From: Paraglaciecola sp. L1A13 | GTDB lineage: Bacteria > Pseudomonadota > Gammaproteobacteria > Enterobacterales > Alteromonadaceae | Direction: 5' to 3' | Assembly: GCF_009796745.1 (NCBI RefSeq) | Contig: NZ_CP047024.1 | Coordinates: forward strand, 3,100,001 to 3,164,000 | Length of the DNA: 64,000 bases | In this document: piece after piece, positions 35,544 through 44,552 of the stretch | How the letters are laid out: each line of letters opens with the position of its first letter | Position numbering within the stretch: position 1 is the stretch's first letter | Notes under the pieces: model-generated | What the model saw: the letters and a program-made list of their open reading frames with translations, nothing else | What the model was told of the DNA's origin: nothing | The model's database searches: none | Made by a program: the position numbers and the translations under genes

Positions 35544-36869
35544 ATGAGCAATGACTCGACCTCTTTTAACCGCAGAACGATGCTTAAGTCGCTCACAGCA
35601 GGCGCAATTTACTCACTAGCAACATCAAGTTCCGTTCAAGCGAAAACGCCCGTGAGTCAACCTGAACTCCCTTCCCTACCTGAAGGCGTTTCGGCAAACT
35701 CATTAGCGATGAACGAGTCTTTTTGGGTAAAGGTTGCACTATTTTATGACACTGCCCAAGGCATAGTTAATCTTGAACACGGCTATTGGGGCAAGATGTC
35801 ACGCCCAGTACAAGAAAAATTTATCGAAAATACACGCATGGTCAACACCAACCTTTCTTACTACGCTCGTAAACATTATGCAGATGACCACGCCATTAGC
35901 ACTAACACTGTCGCTAAGGCGCTTGGCGTAAATAATGAAGAGCTGGTACTTACCCGTAACGCCACTGAATCCATTCATAACCTTATTCGGCAATATAATG
36001 CGCTGGGCCCAGATGATGCGGTGCTTTACACCGACATTGACTACCCCAGTTTTAAAGACACCATGCAATGGCTTGCTGTTTCTCGCAATCTTGATGCTGT
36101 AGAAGTCGTATTGCCAGCTCAAGCGAGCCAGAAACAAATACTCGACTTGTACATTGAGGCATTCGATAAACACCCTAATTTGAAATTGATGCTCCTGACT
36201 CATGTAAGCAATCAACACGGTTTGGTGTTGCCCGTTGCTAAGATTTCTGCCATCGCAAAACGGCGCGGTATTGATATTATCTGTGACTGCGCTCAGTCAT
36301 GGGGATTGTTAGATTTTAAGATCACTGATTTGAACGTTGATTGGGCTGGTTTTAACTTACATAAGTGGATTGGCAGCCCGCTAGGGGTCGGTGCTTTGTA
36401 TATGAGAAATGGAACGTTAGCCAAAGTATCTCCCTATCCGGGCGAGTCAGATCCTGACAACATAAAAGCAAGTACCCGAGTACATACCGCTACTATTAAC
36501 TTTGCCTCAATATTGACTATCCCAGCAGCTATCGAATTTCATCAGCGAATAGGTGGCGCCAACAAAGAAGCACGGTTACGTTATTTGCGTTCATTGTGGG
36601 TAAGTAAAGCGCAAAAAATGCCACATATTGAAGTACTGGGTGCAATAGATGAGGAATCATCTACTGGTATGGGGGCATTTCGTTTAGCGGGTAAAACCAC
36701 GCTTCAAGATGCTAACGATTTACAAAAGCGCTTAGAATATGAATTTGGTGTTTTCACCGTGGTACGTGTTGGGCTATCAAGTGGTTGCTGTATACGCGTT
36801 ACGCCACAAGTGTTCACGTCAGTAAGCGATATCCATCAATTAGTGATTGCTCTAAAAAATCTCGCATAA
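35544..36869 (+). CDS. Tat-exported class V aminotransferase-like PLP enzyme
   Basis: A 441-residue paralogue of the enzyme at 9745. The leader SFNRRTMLKSLTAGAIYSLA carries the twin-arginine motif, with cleavage near VQA. The fold-type I core shows NLEHGYWGKMS (N-terminal gate), TRNATESIHNL (phosphate loop), LLTHVSNQHG, the PLP Asp in DIICDCAQSWG and the PLP lysine in GFNLHKWIGSPLG. It resembles isopenicillin N epimerase/cysteine-desulfurase-like class V proteins. It is followed 40 bp later by an exported RidA-like protein. RidA proteins quench enamines formed by PLP beta-eliminating enzymes, so a lyase-type reaction in the periplasm is a reasonable inference. Confidence 0.84.
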   Translation: MSNDSTSFNRRTMLKSLTAGAIYSLATSSSVQAKTPVSQPELPSLPEGVSANSLAMNESFWVKVALFYDTAQGIVNLEHGYWGKMSRPVQEKFIENTRMVNTNLSYYARKHYADDHAISTNTVAKALGVNNEELVLTRNATESIHNLIRQYNALGPDDAVLYTDIDYPSFKDTMQWLAVSRNLDAVEVVLPAQASQKQILDLYIEAFDKHPNLKLMLLTHVSNQHGLVLPVAKISAIAKRRGIDIICDCAQSWGLLDFKITDLNVDWAGFNLHKWIGSPLGVGALYMRNGTLAKVSPYPGESDPDNIKASTRVHTATINFASILTIPAAIEFHQRIGGANKEARLRYLRSLWVSKAQKMPHIEVLGAIDEESSTGMGAFRLAGKTTLQDANDLQKRLEYEFGVFTVVRVGLSSGCCIRVTPQVFTSVSDIHQLVIALKNLA

Positions 36870-36909
36870 ACCTAATAACCACTCTAATAATAAAATAAAA
36901 AGGAACACC

Positions 36910-37434
36910 ATGAACAAATTCATTCTAACCAGTATTTTATCCATTAGCCTTGCTATTTCAGCTACCGCCTTAGCAAGTGATTCCCCCGAAGACCGGATAA
37001 AAGCGGCTGGTTTTGAATTGCCAAAACCTGTCAAACCCATTGCAAATTACGTCACATGGCGTCGTTCAGGTAACACCTTGTACTTATCAGGACATGGCGC
37101 CTGCGAAGGTAAAAGTGTACTGGGCAAAGTGGGCGATACGCTCAACACTGATGAAGCATACGAAGCCGCTCAGCGGGTAGGCTTGTGTGCATTAGCTACG
37201 ATCAAATTAGCGGTAGGCGATTTATCGAAGGTAAAGCAAGTATTGCAAATTACCGGAATGGTTAACGCCACACCTACATTTACTGGTCACTCCAAGGTCA
37301 TTAACGGCTTCTCTGACCTATTTGTTACCGCGTTTGGTGACGATGGGAAAGCTGCTCGCGCAGCAGTAGGTATGAGTGGTTTACCTGATAATATGTCAGT
37401 TGAAGTTAGTGCTGTTATTGAACTAATAGAATAG
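36910..37434 (+). CDS. exported RidA/YjgF family protein
   Basis: A 174-residue protein: Sec signal peptide (MNKFILTSILSISLAISATALA, about 22 residues) and a RidA/YER057c-UK114 trimeric-barrel domain. The domain is seen in the strand VTWRRSGNTLYLSGHGACEG, the helix AYEAAQRVGLCALATIKLAVG with DLSKVKQVLQITG, and the closing NMSVEVSAVIELIE. The arginine that binds the keto-acid carboxylate in archetypal RidA is not clearly placed; this looks like the Rid4-7 or YjgH-like branch. AAAAAGGAACACC precedes the ATG. It is probably co-transcribed with the upstream PLP enzyme and ends at a strong hairpin. Confidence 0.85.
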   Translation: MNKFILTSILSISLAISATALASDSPEDRIKAAGFELPKPVKPIANYVTWRRSGNTLYLSGHGACEGKSVLGKVGDTLNTDEAYEAAQRVGLCALATIKLAVGDLSKVKQVLQITGMVNATPTFTGHSKVINGFSDLFVTAFGDDGKAARAAVGMSGLPDNMSVEVSAVIELIE

Positions 37435-37470
37435 CCGATACAATCATTACAGCAACTTTGTGATGCCCTA

Positions 37471-37514
37471 ACATCCTATCAAACATGGCTTAATATGTAT
37501 GTTTAATAGGATGT
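37471..37514 (+). terminator. intrinsic terminator after ridA-like gene
   Basis: acatcctatcaaacat (37471-37486) pairs with atgtttaataggatgt (37499-37514) with one mismatch over 16 bp, a 12-nt loop, and ttgtgttt following. It lies 37 bp after the ridA-like stop. Confidence 0.8.
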
Positions 37515-37634
37515 TTGTGTTTCGATGATAATCGGAAAAATTGTTGAGCTCTGGGATTCAATTTAGCAAATCCCGAATGAGTCGAAAAATGGCAACCCGA
37601 TGTATTAATTCTCAACTTAACAAACTGGATAACG

Positions 37635-37664
37635 GATAACGGATAACGGTCATTATCCGTTATC
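37635..37664. repeat. second hairpin with duplicated left arm
   Basis: gataacggataa occurs twice in overlapping tandem (37628-37639 and 37635-37646) and pairs over 12 bp with ttatccgttatc (37653-37664), followed by gtttta. A terminator-like structure with two alternative left arms. Confidence 0.6.
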
Positions 37665-38128
37665 GTTTTAAAACTACGTTTATGATTTTTAACCTATGAC
37701 CTTATAGATCTACGCTTGTGAAAAGTTTATTTTGCAAATATTCATGGAACACTTACGCGCTTGCCGCTGCGGCGAGGTAGAGGTAAAGGTAAAGGTAAAG
37801 GTAAAACTGACTCTGCCGAATTCCCTACATAACTATCAGTCTAAGCGTGCTGCCTTGCTGCAATATCTTAAGCTCGACTACAAACAAGCCCCGTTTGAAC
37901 ACTACAGAGTTTTTCAAAGTCTAATTTTTGTTATTTTCGCTTTTAAAAAAATAGGTAAAAGGTACCGTTGACGCTAATTTATTCGCTAAAAATTATACGA
38001 TAGGTATGGCTAATCAGGTATCAGCGAAAGTTTAAAAGCCAGAAGAAAACCCGGTTCGGTGGCAAGCTATCTGGTTAAAAGTGAATATTAAATGCAGTAG
38101 CTAAAATAAGCTGACGGCCGGTTACGCT
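37665..38128. other. intergenic region with a hexanucleotide repeat
   Basis: No supported gene. A run of about five aggtaa/aggtag hexamers (37775-37806) gives an open frame with a VKVKVK stretch, but codon use and composition argue against coding. The rest is AT-rich without recognisable features. Confidence 0.4.
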
Positions 38129-38428
38129 TTACCTATAGTTTTTATTAAACGGACAGAAGCTGGCTTTGATACTCGATATGAAAAAAGGTAAGGTTAATAC
38201 GACCCCTGCTGTCAACATCATTACGCCTGCATAAGGCACATTTAATGATTCGAGGAACAATCCTTGAGGATGAAGTTGTTGGCGCAGCCCCATGAGCATT
38301 AATATAACGCCAAGCAAATCTAGCGCTATTAGTGACCCTAATATTCTTTTGGGGCGTGACAGTATATTTGCTTCGGGAGTATCTTCCACATCGCCTGTTG
38401 CGTGTGAAATTGTGGATAAGGTAGCCAT
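38129..38428 (-). CDS. small two-helix membrane protein of unknown function
   Basis: A 99-residue protein from the ATG at 38428 (GAGAG 4 nt upstream; the ATG nine codons earlier is less likely). A polar N-terminal segment (about 1-28) is followed by two hydrophobic helices (about 30-50, LGSLIALDLLGVILMLMG, and about 68-90, AGVMMLTAGVVLTLPFFISS). It is probably an inner-membrane hairpin. No family recognised and no operon partner. Confidence 0.5.
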   Translation of the reverse strand: MATLSTISHATGDVEDTPEANILSRPKRILGSLIALDLLGVILMLMGLRQQLHPQGLFLESLNVPYAGVMMLTAGVVLTLPFFISSIKASFCPFNKNYR

Positions 38429-38652
38429 TTTTCTCTCGTTAGTTGGTATGTACACGACGAATTAACATTTATGCAACAGTTGACCGTATTTTTCCCTACT
38501 AAGTTCCATTTAGATACCTTTAAATAACAAACTACGACTAAATGATGACATCGTTAGATAACAAACTAAGACTAAATGATGACACCGGTCGGCATCTGTT
38601 TATAAAATGGGCGAGAATACTCGCTTCCACAGCGCTAATAACGACCACGATG

Positions 38653-39399
38653 TCAGTCTATTTGACCAATACGTTTTTGTCCTATGTCTTTGGGTTCGAT
38701 TATTTGCTGCGCAATAGACGCTCCGGTAAATTGCGCATGCAGCATATCAACGTTTTTCAAAGACATTATCTCGCTATCACTAAATGCTAATGCACAAATA
38801 GGCAAATTCACCTTGGCAAAGCCATATTTTAACCACTGCCCCTCCCCTTGACAACTTACCCCTCTTTTAAGCACCCGCGACGCCATCGCATCATGACGAC
38901 CTTGGGCAAATCACACAGAGCATTCAACTTACTACTGGAGAAGTAGCTTAATAAAGGCACTGTCAATTGCCTAAAAAATACCATATAACCCAAGATACAC
39001 GCTGGTACTTGCAGCGTTATGCCGCCGAGTTCCCGTGCCAGCAGCCACAGTGATTGCGCGAGATATTTGTTTGGTGTCAGGCATAATACCCAACATGTGT
39101 CCACCAACACTGTGGTCTATCCGAACAGACTCTAAGTTGGAAAATTACTGCCCGACCGCATCAAGTACCCCAGTAAAACCGTTATTTTCCCAGCTAAGCA
39201 CATCACTTTTGAATTGTTTACATGCCCATTAATTGATAGGCCAATACTGGCATAATCGAAAGTCACCCCGTGATAACCTTTTGCGGTTAATCAAATAGTA
39301 AAATCTTGGTATAAATACTGAGCCACTCCGGTCGCAGCGACAATAATACAGACCCCTTTAAAAGAAGCCATTTGACTGTTAAAAACGGTTATCGCCATA
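38653..39399 (-). pseudogene. decayed alpha/beta hydrolase (S33-like)
   Basis: Minus-strand segments in three frames line up as one alpha/beta hydrolase. From the ATG near 39399: MASFKGVCIIVAATGVAQYL, then KGYHGVTFDYASIGLS, then in another frame VLSWENNGFTGVLDAVGQ-stop and RIDHSVGGHMLGIMPDTKQI (where GHSxGG would be the nucleophile elbow) and SRAITVAAGTG. Then LPLLSYFSSSKLNALCDLPK-type sequence follows, and finally LPICALAFSDSEIMSLKNVD with FTGASIAQQIIEPKDIG. At least two frameshifts and two stops break it, and the end is truncated. The elbow itself has mutated. Its intact ancestor would be a serine-aminopeptidase-like hydrolase. Confidence 0.72.
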
Positions 39400-39764
39400 G
39401 CGTGTCAGGCTTCTGTTGAAAGCTTCTGCTCTTGCCCTTGCCCTTTAGGACCAGTTGCTACTTGTTCACGATTCGCCGTTTTGCCATCTTTAGTTAGAGT
39501 CATCTCGCCCTTCCCGTTTTAACAGTTTCAAATTATTGAGCCATAGCACGTATCTTTATATGAGCACCATTTAATTCGTATGTGAATTAAATTATTTTAC
39601 TAACGAAATAAAAATCTATAATCCTCAATATTTGCTAGTCAATATACAATTTTCATATTCAAATAAGAAAACTACAGCTTGCGTACAATATTATTATTTC
39701 GTACTTTAAATAAATAACTTTGCGATGAATACGTTAATGAAAAAAAGCTGAAATTTTCCATTTA

Positions 39765-40178
39765 TTGCAACTCGCTCATAGTGCTTTATTTAAAGCAGCA
39801 AATCGTAAGCTTAAAAGTGAAATGCAAATTAGCACTACTCAGTTAGGCGTGCTCTTCTCACTTGCAAAATGTGACCACGCGCCAATTACCGCCATCGCAG
39901 ATCAACTAAATATGAGTTATTCAAGCATGTCAGGGGTCGTTGATCGCATGTCTAAGGCTGAATTGGTTAGGCGGGAAAAAGACCGCAACGATGCCCGAGT
40001 GCAAAATGTTATTTTACTGCCCAAAGGCAAAGCGTTGTCTGAGCAGTCCAATCTTAACGTTAGAAATAGCAATCGCGCTTTATTGGGTGAATTCAGTATT
40101 GAAGAACAAGAAATCATTGCTCGATTCTTAGTTCATGTTGCAAAAAATGCTGAAGAAATTGTCTGCAACGATAACTAA
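39765..40178 (+). CDS. MarR family transcriptional regulator, start possibly frameshifted
   Basis: A 137-residue winged-helix regulator. The recognition helix lies in ITAIADQLNMSYSSMSGVVDRMSKAEL (about 40-66), followed by the wing REKDRNDARVQNVILLPKGKAL and C-terminal dimerisation helices. As it stands the frame can only begin at a TTG (39765). An ATG at 39737 begins MKK and would join this frame as MKKAEIFHLLQLAH if the poly-A run after it had six rather than seven As. That reading restores the usual MarR N-terminal helix, so the run may be a frameshift. It lies 21 bp before an enoyl-CoA hydratase gene, which it probably regulates. Confidence 0.78.
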   Translation: MQLAHSALFKAANRKLKSEMQISTTQLGVLFSLAKCDHAPITAIADQLNMSYSSMSGVVDRMSKAELVRREKDRNDARVQNVILLPKGKALSEQSNLNVRNSNRALLGEFSIEEQEIIARFLVHVAKNAEEIVCNDN

Positions 40179-40199
40179 CCACGTCAAAGAGGAAATGTG

Positions 40200-40961
40200 A
40201 TGTCATCAATTCTCATTGTAGAAAAGAAAAACCGCGTTATGCGCCTTACGATTAACCGTCCTGAGCTTAAAAATGCGCTTAATCGTGCCCTATATGCTGC
40301 ACTGGCAGATGCTTTGACTGAAAGCCAATCAGACCCTCAAGTCCGAGCAGTGCTGCTTACAGCTGCAGGCGATACGTTTACCGCCGGTAACGATTTAGAT
40401 GATTTCATAAATCCGATTGAAGAGATTGGTACCCCTTCCGTTATTCGCTTTTTAAAGGCAATTTCAGAATGCGAAACCCCTATTATAGTGGCGGTTAATG
40501 GTCCAGCCATTGGTGTAGGGCTTACTATGTTATTACACTGCGACATGGTTTACGCATCTAAAAGTGCACGCTTTCGTGCGCCTTTTACCCATGTCGGTTT
40601 AGTGCCTGAAGCGGCGTCGAGTCTGCTGCTTCCCTTAGCTGTAGGTAATGCATGGGCGAATGATTTAATGATAGCAGGGCGCACCTTAACCGCTGACGAA
40701 GCTCTGAGTGCGGGACTTATTTCCCGTGTATTCGAAGATGATGCCCTCGTACCAGAAAGTCTAAAAGTAGCAGAACAGGTTGCTAGTTTGGCGCCCGACT
40801 CGGTCAAGCAATCTAAACGGTTAATTCGAGGCGTTAATAAAGAACAAATAAAAGCACAGATGAAACGCGAAGGAGTAATTTTCGCCGAACAACTGGCCTC
40901 AGCAGAATTTAAGGAGTCGGTTGCGGCATTTTTTGAAAAGCGCGCACCTAATTTTGACTAA
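40200..40961 (+). CDS. enoyl-CoA hydratase/isomerase family protein
   Basis: A 253-residue crotonase-fold protein. LTINRPELKNALNRALY, the oxyanion loop GDTFTAGNDLDDF (about 60-72), CETPIIVAVNGPAIGVGLTMLLHCDMVY and PEAASSLLLPLAVG are family blocks. The second glutamate of hydratase activity sits at the E of PEAASS, as in isomerase-type members. It may act as an enoyl-CoA hydratase or delta3,delta2-isomerase on fatty or aromatic acyl-CoA. GAGGAAA precedes the ATG at 40200. It probably forms an operon with the MarR gene and ends at a hairpin. Confidence 0.88.
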   Translation: MSSILIVEKKNRVMRLTINRPELKNALNRALYAALADALTESQSDPQVRAVLLTAAGDTFTAGNDLDDFINPIEEIGTPSVIRFLKAISECETPIIVAVNGPAIGVGLTMLLHCDMVYASKSARFRAPFTHVGLVPEAASSLLLPLAVGNAWANDLMIAGRTLTADEALSAGLISRVFEDDALVPESLKVAEQVASLAPDSVKQSKRLIRGVNKEQIKAQMKREGVIFAEQLASAEFKESVAAFFEKRAPNFD

Positions 40962-40988
40962 ATAATATTACACTTTGGGCTTTCACAA

Positions 40989-41022
40989 CGGCATTTTATT
41001 TATGTAACATGCCGCGTTTTTA
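40989..41022 (+). terminator. intrinsic terminator after enoyl-CoA hydratase
   Basis: cggcat (40989-40994) pairs with atgccg (41009-41014), with a 14-nt loop, followed by cgtttttatt. It lies 28 bp after the hydratase stop. The stem is short but the T-run is good. Confidence 0.55.
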
Positions 41023-41062
41023 TTCCAATTCAAGCTTTTATTAATTCAGGAACATCAACTTT

Positions 41063-41464
41063 ATGTCAGGTATAACCGAGTTAGCGCAATTACTTAAATC
41101 CATGTCGCCACATTTACATGAAAGTGAATATGCATTTTGCACCGTTAAAGGTAACGTTTGTGACTACACCGACCTAGATCCGGTATGTTTTTTCAAAGAG
41201 TCTGAAGGACTGACGTTGATCCTGTTAGCCGATACGGCCCGTGCTGCTAACATTCCTTTTTCAGGCACGTATAAGCAAATTACCTTAACCGTTCATTCCA
41301 GTTTAGAAGCCGTGGGGCTGACCGCAGCAGTCGCGGAAAAACTAACGCAATACGCAATTAGCGCCAACGTTGTCGCAGCGTATTATCACGACCATATTTA
41401 CGTGCCAACCGCTAAAGCGGAACAAGCAATGTCAGCGCTAGGCGAATTCGCCACACTGGATTAA
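41063..41464 (+). CDS. ACT-domain protein (COG3602-like)
   Basis: A 133-residue cytosolic protein with two ACT-like halves. The first, LHESEYAFCTVKGNVCDY, is followed by VCFFKESEGLTLILLADTA; the second is YKQITLTVHSSLEAVGLTAAVAEKL with NVVAAYYHDHIYVPTAKAEQAM. These are the ACT_3/ACT_7-type modules of a widespread bacterial family thought to bind amino acids. No catalytic domain is attached. The direct ligand is unknown. Confidence 0.82.
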   Translation: MSGITELAQLLKSMSPHLHESEYAFCTVKGNVCDYTDLDPVCFFKESEGLTLILLADTARAANIPFSGTYKQITLTVHSSLEAVGLTAAVAEKLTQYAISANVVAAYYHDHIYVPTAKAEQAMSALGEFATLD

Positions 41465-41716
41465 TGTGCACTAAACGCAATATAGTCCTCAATATCTCAC
41501 GATGATATAAGTGGGTTCGGTTTATTGGCCGGTAATATTTTTTATTTAGGCTAAACCTAGCGGATTGAAAGCCGTCCCCTCACGCGATTGCAGGCTATTG
41601 TTGAATGTAGCCTTTAATTTTGGTGATTTATCATTCAGTTTGGGGCGTTGTAAAGGACTATCAGACCACATCCTCTTATTAAATGGTTCAGTCGATGTAT
41701 GGATCAATACCGTGGA

Positions 41717-42538
41717 TTATTTTTGGTATAGCCAATCTAAACCTTGGATAGCAATCGTAGGAAATGCCGTAGTATGGGTTGCATTTTCAATTACAGAAAA
41801 CTTAAGTGTGATCGACTGACTTTGTTGCTGTTCAATCTTCTTTGCTAGCGCTTTTGCATCGGTCACCATATCTTGCTGCTGCCCGAAGTCAGGTGACTCT
41901 TGCCCTCCAACCGCCATATACACACGCTTAATGAGTTCACTTTTCGCAACTGGCTGCGACAAAATATCTTTATCAGCAAACCAGACAGATGGGCTACCGA
42001 TGATATAACTGCTGAACATATCCGGTTGACTGAATAGAATATATACTCCAAAAATTCCTCCCCATGAATTGCCTACAAAAGTACGCTTTTCTGAGTCTGC
42101 ACGGTAATGTGTTTCAACGTAATTAAACACTGTCTCGCGAATAAAAGTGGCATGTTCGACGGCTTTACCTGTTATAAGTTTCCAGCCTTGGGTTTTACGC
42201 GGAGTATAATCCCGCACTCTACTTTGCGTTCCTTTTGAGCCCTTCTCATAAGAAATAGCAACGATAATAAATTCTTGCATCGTACCGCTGTTCATCGGAA
42301 AGCGTGTGGCGCCAGAGATAAGTTGGAAACTGTATAAGGCATCTGTTAAGTAGATCACTGGATAGGTTTTGCTTAACTGGGGATCATATGAACGTGGAAG
42401 TTTGATATACAGCGGATATGTCCGCCCACTAATGGGATCGGTAATATCGATTACTTGGCTTCTAGGGATTTCAAAAGGTGACTGCGCTTGGCATTTTGCA
42501 CACAGCACTAGAATCATTAGCGTCAGCAGAAACTTCAA
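41717..42538 (-). CDS. secreted alpha/beta hydrolase, esterase D/BesA-like
   Basis: A 273-residue protein with a Sec signal peptide (cleavage after about residue 18). The PF00756-type esterase fold shows YPLYIKLPRSYDPQLSKTYPVIYLTD, the nucleophile elbow GNSWGG (S158) and a late His in ENATHTTAFP. Relatives hydrolyse ferric siderophores or acyl-glutathione/formyl-glutathione, or carry feruloyl esterase activity. Given the location outside any siderophore cluster, the substrate remains open. Probably periplasmic. Adjacent genes are not evidently related. Confidence 0.84.
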   Translation of the reverse strand: MKFLLTLMILVLCAKCQAQSPFEIPRSQVIDITDPISGRTYPLYIKLPRSYDPQLSKTYPVIYLTDALYSFQLISGATRFPMNSGTMQEFIIVAISYEKGSKGTQSRVRDYTPRKTQGWKLITGKAVEHATFIRETVFNYVETHYRADSEKRTFVGNSWGGIFGVYILFSQPDMFSSYIIGSPSVWFADKDILSQPVAKSELIKRVYMAVGGQESPDFGQQQDMVTDAKALAKKIEQQQSQSITLKFSVIENATHTTAFPTIAIQGLDWLYQK

Positions 42539-42601
42539 ATAACGAAACCTTGAAAAATACTGGTCGATGTTTACGCTTACAGAAAATCGATATATTTCTG
42601 A

Positions 42602-43717
42602 TTAGACAGCCAAAGGCGTTGTATCTTGTTCGAGGTCCAGTTTATGCAACAGAAACTTTCTCGCGTCAGTGCGCAGTTTAGTTTGCGCTAATAACGGAAC
42701 TAACTCCTCTGGTTGAATATGACCACCTATATACGACAAACTGATTTCACTGATTAGATTAGCTTCAAATAACGTCGCTGATAACGGTTCAAGATTATCC
42801 AATTCGGTGATATCACCTACTTGTTCTTGCACCACATCGATAATCAACTTAGGCATATTCCATATTTTCATCAGCTCGACACTTAGGCGCATAGACTTTT
42901 CACTTAAAAATTTCTTAAACACCAACGAGTCCTGTTTGAAATCTGGATCGATCTTTTTAAATGCTTCCACCATAAACTGGAAAATTACTACCTTACCTAA
43001 ATCATGCATCAGGCCAATTGTGTACGCGGCCTCACCATTTTGTTTGCGCTGCGCACCAAGAGATTTAGCGATACTTGCTACGTCTTGACTGTGTAACCAG
43101 ATTTTTTCGCCGAAGGTTTTAAAATAAATAGGTTTTTGCTGACATAAATTTTTGATAAAGCGATTAAGCACAAATTCTTTTATGTCCTTCGCCCCCATAA
43201 ACATAAATGCTTGCTGCAAATTTGTGATGTCTTTATCACCACGCTTATAGGCTGGGCTATTGGCTTTTTTCATCAGCTCAGTAGCTATGCTCGGCTCTTT
43301 TTCAACTACTTTAATAAAGGCTTTCAAGTCAAAATCAGGATCATTCAATATATTAGTCAACGCGATAACTGACTGCGGTAATACAGGGAAATGAGTCAAT
43401 ACACTCTCAGGTGACTTAAGCGCCTGATTCACTCGCGTTAAAATATACTGTTCGATGGGATTTAGTGTGGTGCTGGTTTGTGACGGGCCAAGTAGATAAT
43501 CGTAAAACAAAAAATCTAATCGATTCAAAGAGGCAACACTCATCGTCACAGTGCGTGTCGGTAAGGGGATGTCAGTTGTTTCAGCGGTGTTCGCAGGTTG
43601 ACTCGGGTTCGCCTCAACCGGCGAAGTATTGTCTGAATGATGAGTAGAGCCAACTTGCTCGTTTGCGCTATCTACGCGGTTACGCCTAAAAAGGCGTGAT
43701 ATTAATTTTTCAAACAT
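42602..43717 (-). CDS. HDOD domain protein
   Basis: A 371-residue cytosolic protein. After a Ser/Asn/Thr-rich N-terminal region (about 1-85) comes an HDOD domain (about 110-330): FPVLPQSVIALTNIL, DLKAFIKVVEKEPSIATELMKKANS, LQQAFMFMGAKDIKEFVLNRF, and YTIGLMHDLGKVVIFQF, where the HD residues of ordinary HD hydrolases remain (HD in MHDLG). Such proteins are scaffolds in signalling, often tied to c-di-GMP or motility. No output domain is attached. Monocistronic. Confidence 0.86.
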   Translation of the reverse strand: MFEKLISRLFRRNRVDSANEQVGSTHHSDNTSPVEANPSQPANTAETTDIPLPTRTVTMSVASLNRLDFLFYDYLLGPSQTSTTLNPIEQYILTRVNQALKSPESVLTHFPVLPQSVIALTNILNDPDFDLKAFIKVVEKEPSIATELMKKANSPAYKRGDKDITNLQQAFMFMGAKDIKEFVLNRFIKNLCQQKPIYFKTFGEKIWLHSQDVASIAKSLGAQRKQNGEAAYTIGLMHDLGKVVIFQFMVEAFKKIDPDFKQDSLVFKKFLSEKSMRLSVELMKIWNMPKLIIDVVQEQVGDITELDNLEPLSATLFEANLISEISLSYIGGHIQPEELVPLLAQTKLRTDARKFLLHKLDLEQDTTPLAV

Positions 43718-44188
43718 ATCTCAATCGGTTCCAACTGGCCCAAATCTAAAATCCCTCAACTTCAACGTCAAGAATATACCCATTAGCAATAAGCTATTTT
43801 TCGAGATATTACACAACTCGTTACGCTTGCTAAGTACATTCTAACTGTAATAAAAAATTTACCCAGTATTAAGTTGTTTAAATATAATTTTTTATGACTT
43901 AGCCTTTGATTTTTATAAAATTAGGTGAAAAATATACCTTCATGGCAACCTATACTGTAAGTGACGAATAATGGCTAAGTAAACTACGATGATACGCTTT
44001 GCGCAAAGAAAATGAATTTCCTTATTTGAATGAGAAAATAGCGGTTATATTTAACCTTTTTATCAGTCAATGTCACCGCCTGTGCAAAATGGAATTCATT
44101 GATTAAATCTTATGTATGAATTATCAACGTTTACGTAAATTGTTGGGCAACGCACCGGGACAAAAGAAATAAACCAGCTTATGCAACA
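43718..44188. other. intergenic region, nothing recognised
   Basis: About 470 AT-rich bases upstream of the HDOD gene and downstream of the Dabb gene. A TATACT-like element occurs near 43960 but without a matched -35 I can defend. No supported gene. Confidence 0.35.
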
Positions 44189-44485
44189 TTAGACTTGGTA
44201 GTCAAAAACCACTATGTCATCCAGCAGCGGTACAAATACCTTTTTTAGCGTCTCATGCTCAGGGTGAGGTAAATAGTTTTCGCGAGCTTGTTCATTGGTG
44301 AAGGTCATAAATACAGAATGCGTAAAACCTTTATTCAATTGCTCAGGGCTGTTGTTGGTTCCCCATTCAACCGAATCCACCCCGTCTATTTTAGACACCA
44401 TTGATGCAAATAATACCTCGAGATCAGCAATTTCTCTCGACCCCACTGAATCCTTAAATTTAATCAGTAATATATGCCTAATCAT
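44189..44485 (-). CDS. Dabb (stress-responsive A/B barrel) domain protein
   Basis: A 98-residue single-domain protein of the Dabb fold, a dimeric ferredoxin-like barrel. MIRHILLIKFKDSVGSREI opens the domain, VDSVEWGTNNSPEQLNKGFTHSVFMTFTNEQARENYLPHPEHE is the diagnostic middle, and VFVPLLDDIVVFDYQV closes it. Such proteins bind small aromatic or polyketide-like molecules or respond to stress. No partner gene is evident. Confidence 0.86.
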   Translation of the reverse strand: MIRHILLIKFKDSVGSREIADLEVLFASMVSKIDGVDSVEWGTNNSPEQLNKGFTHSVFMTFTNEQARENYLPHPEHETLKKVFVPLLDDIVVFDYQV

Positions 44486-44552
44486 TTTTTACGCTCTTAG
44501 TGTGGTGGTTATATTATTCGCTCGACATAAGATAAAGTACATGGAGCATGAA

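Noticed and set aside
37732..37971. 79-codon frame with VKVKVK stretch
   Set aside because: Created by the aggtaa hexamer repeat; no SD, no family.
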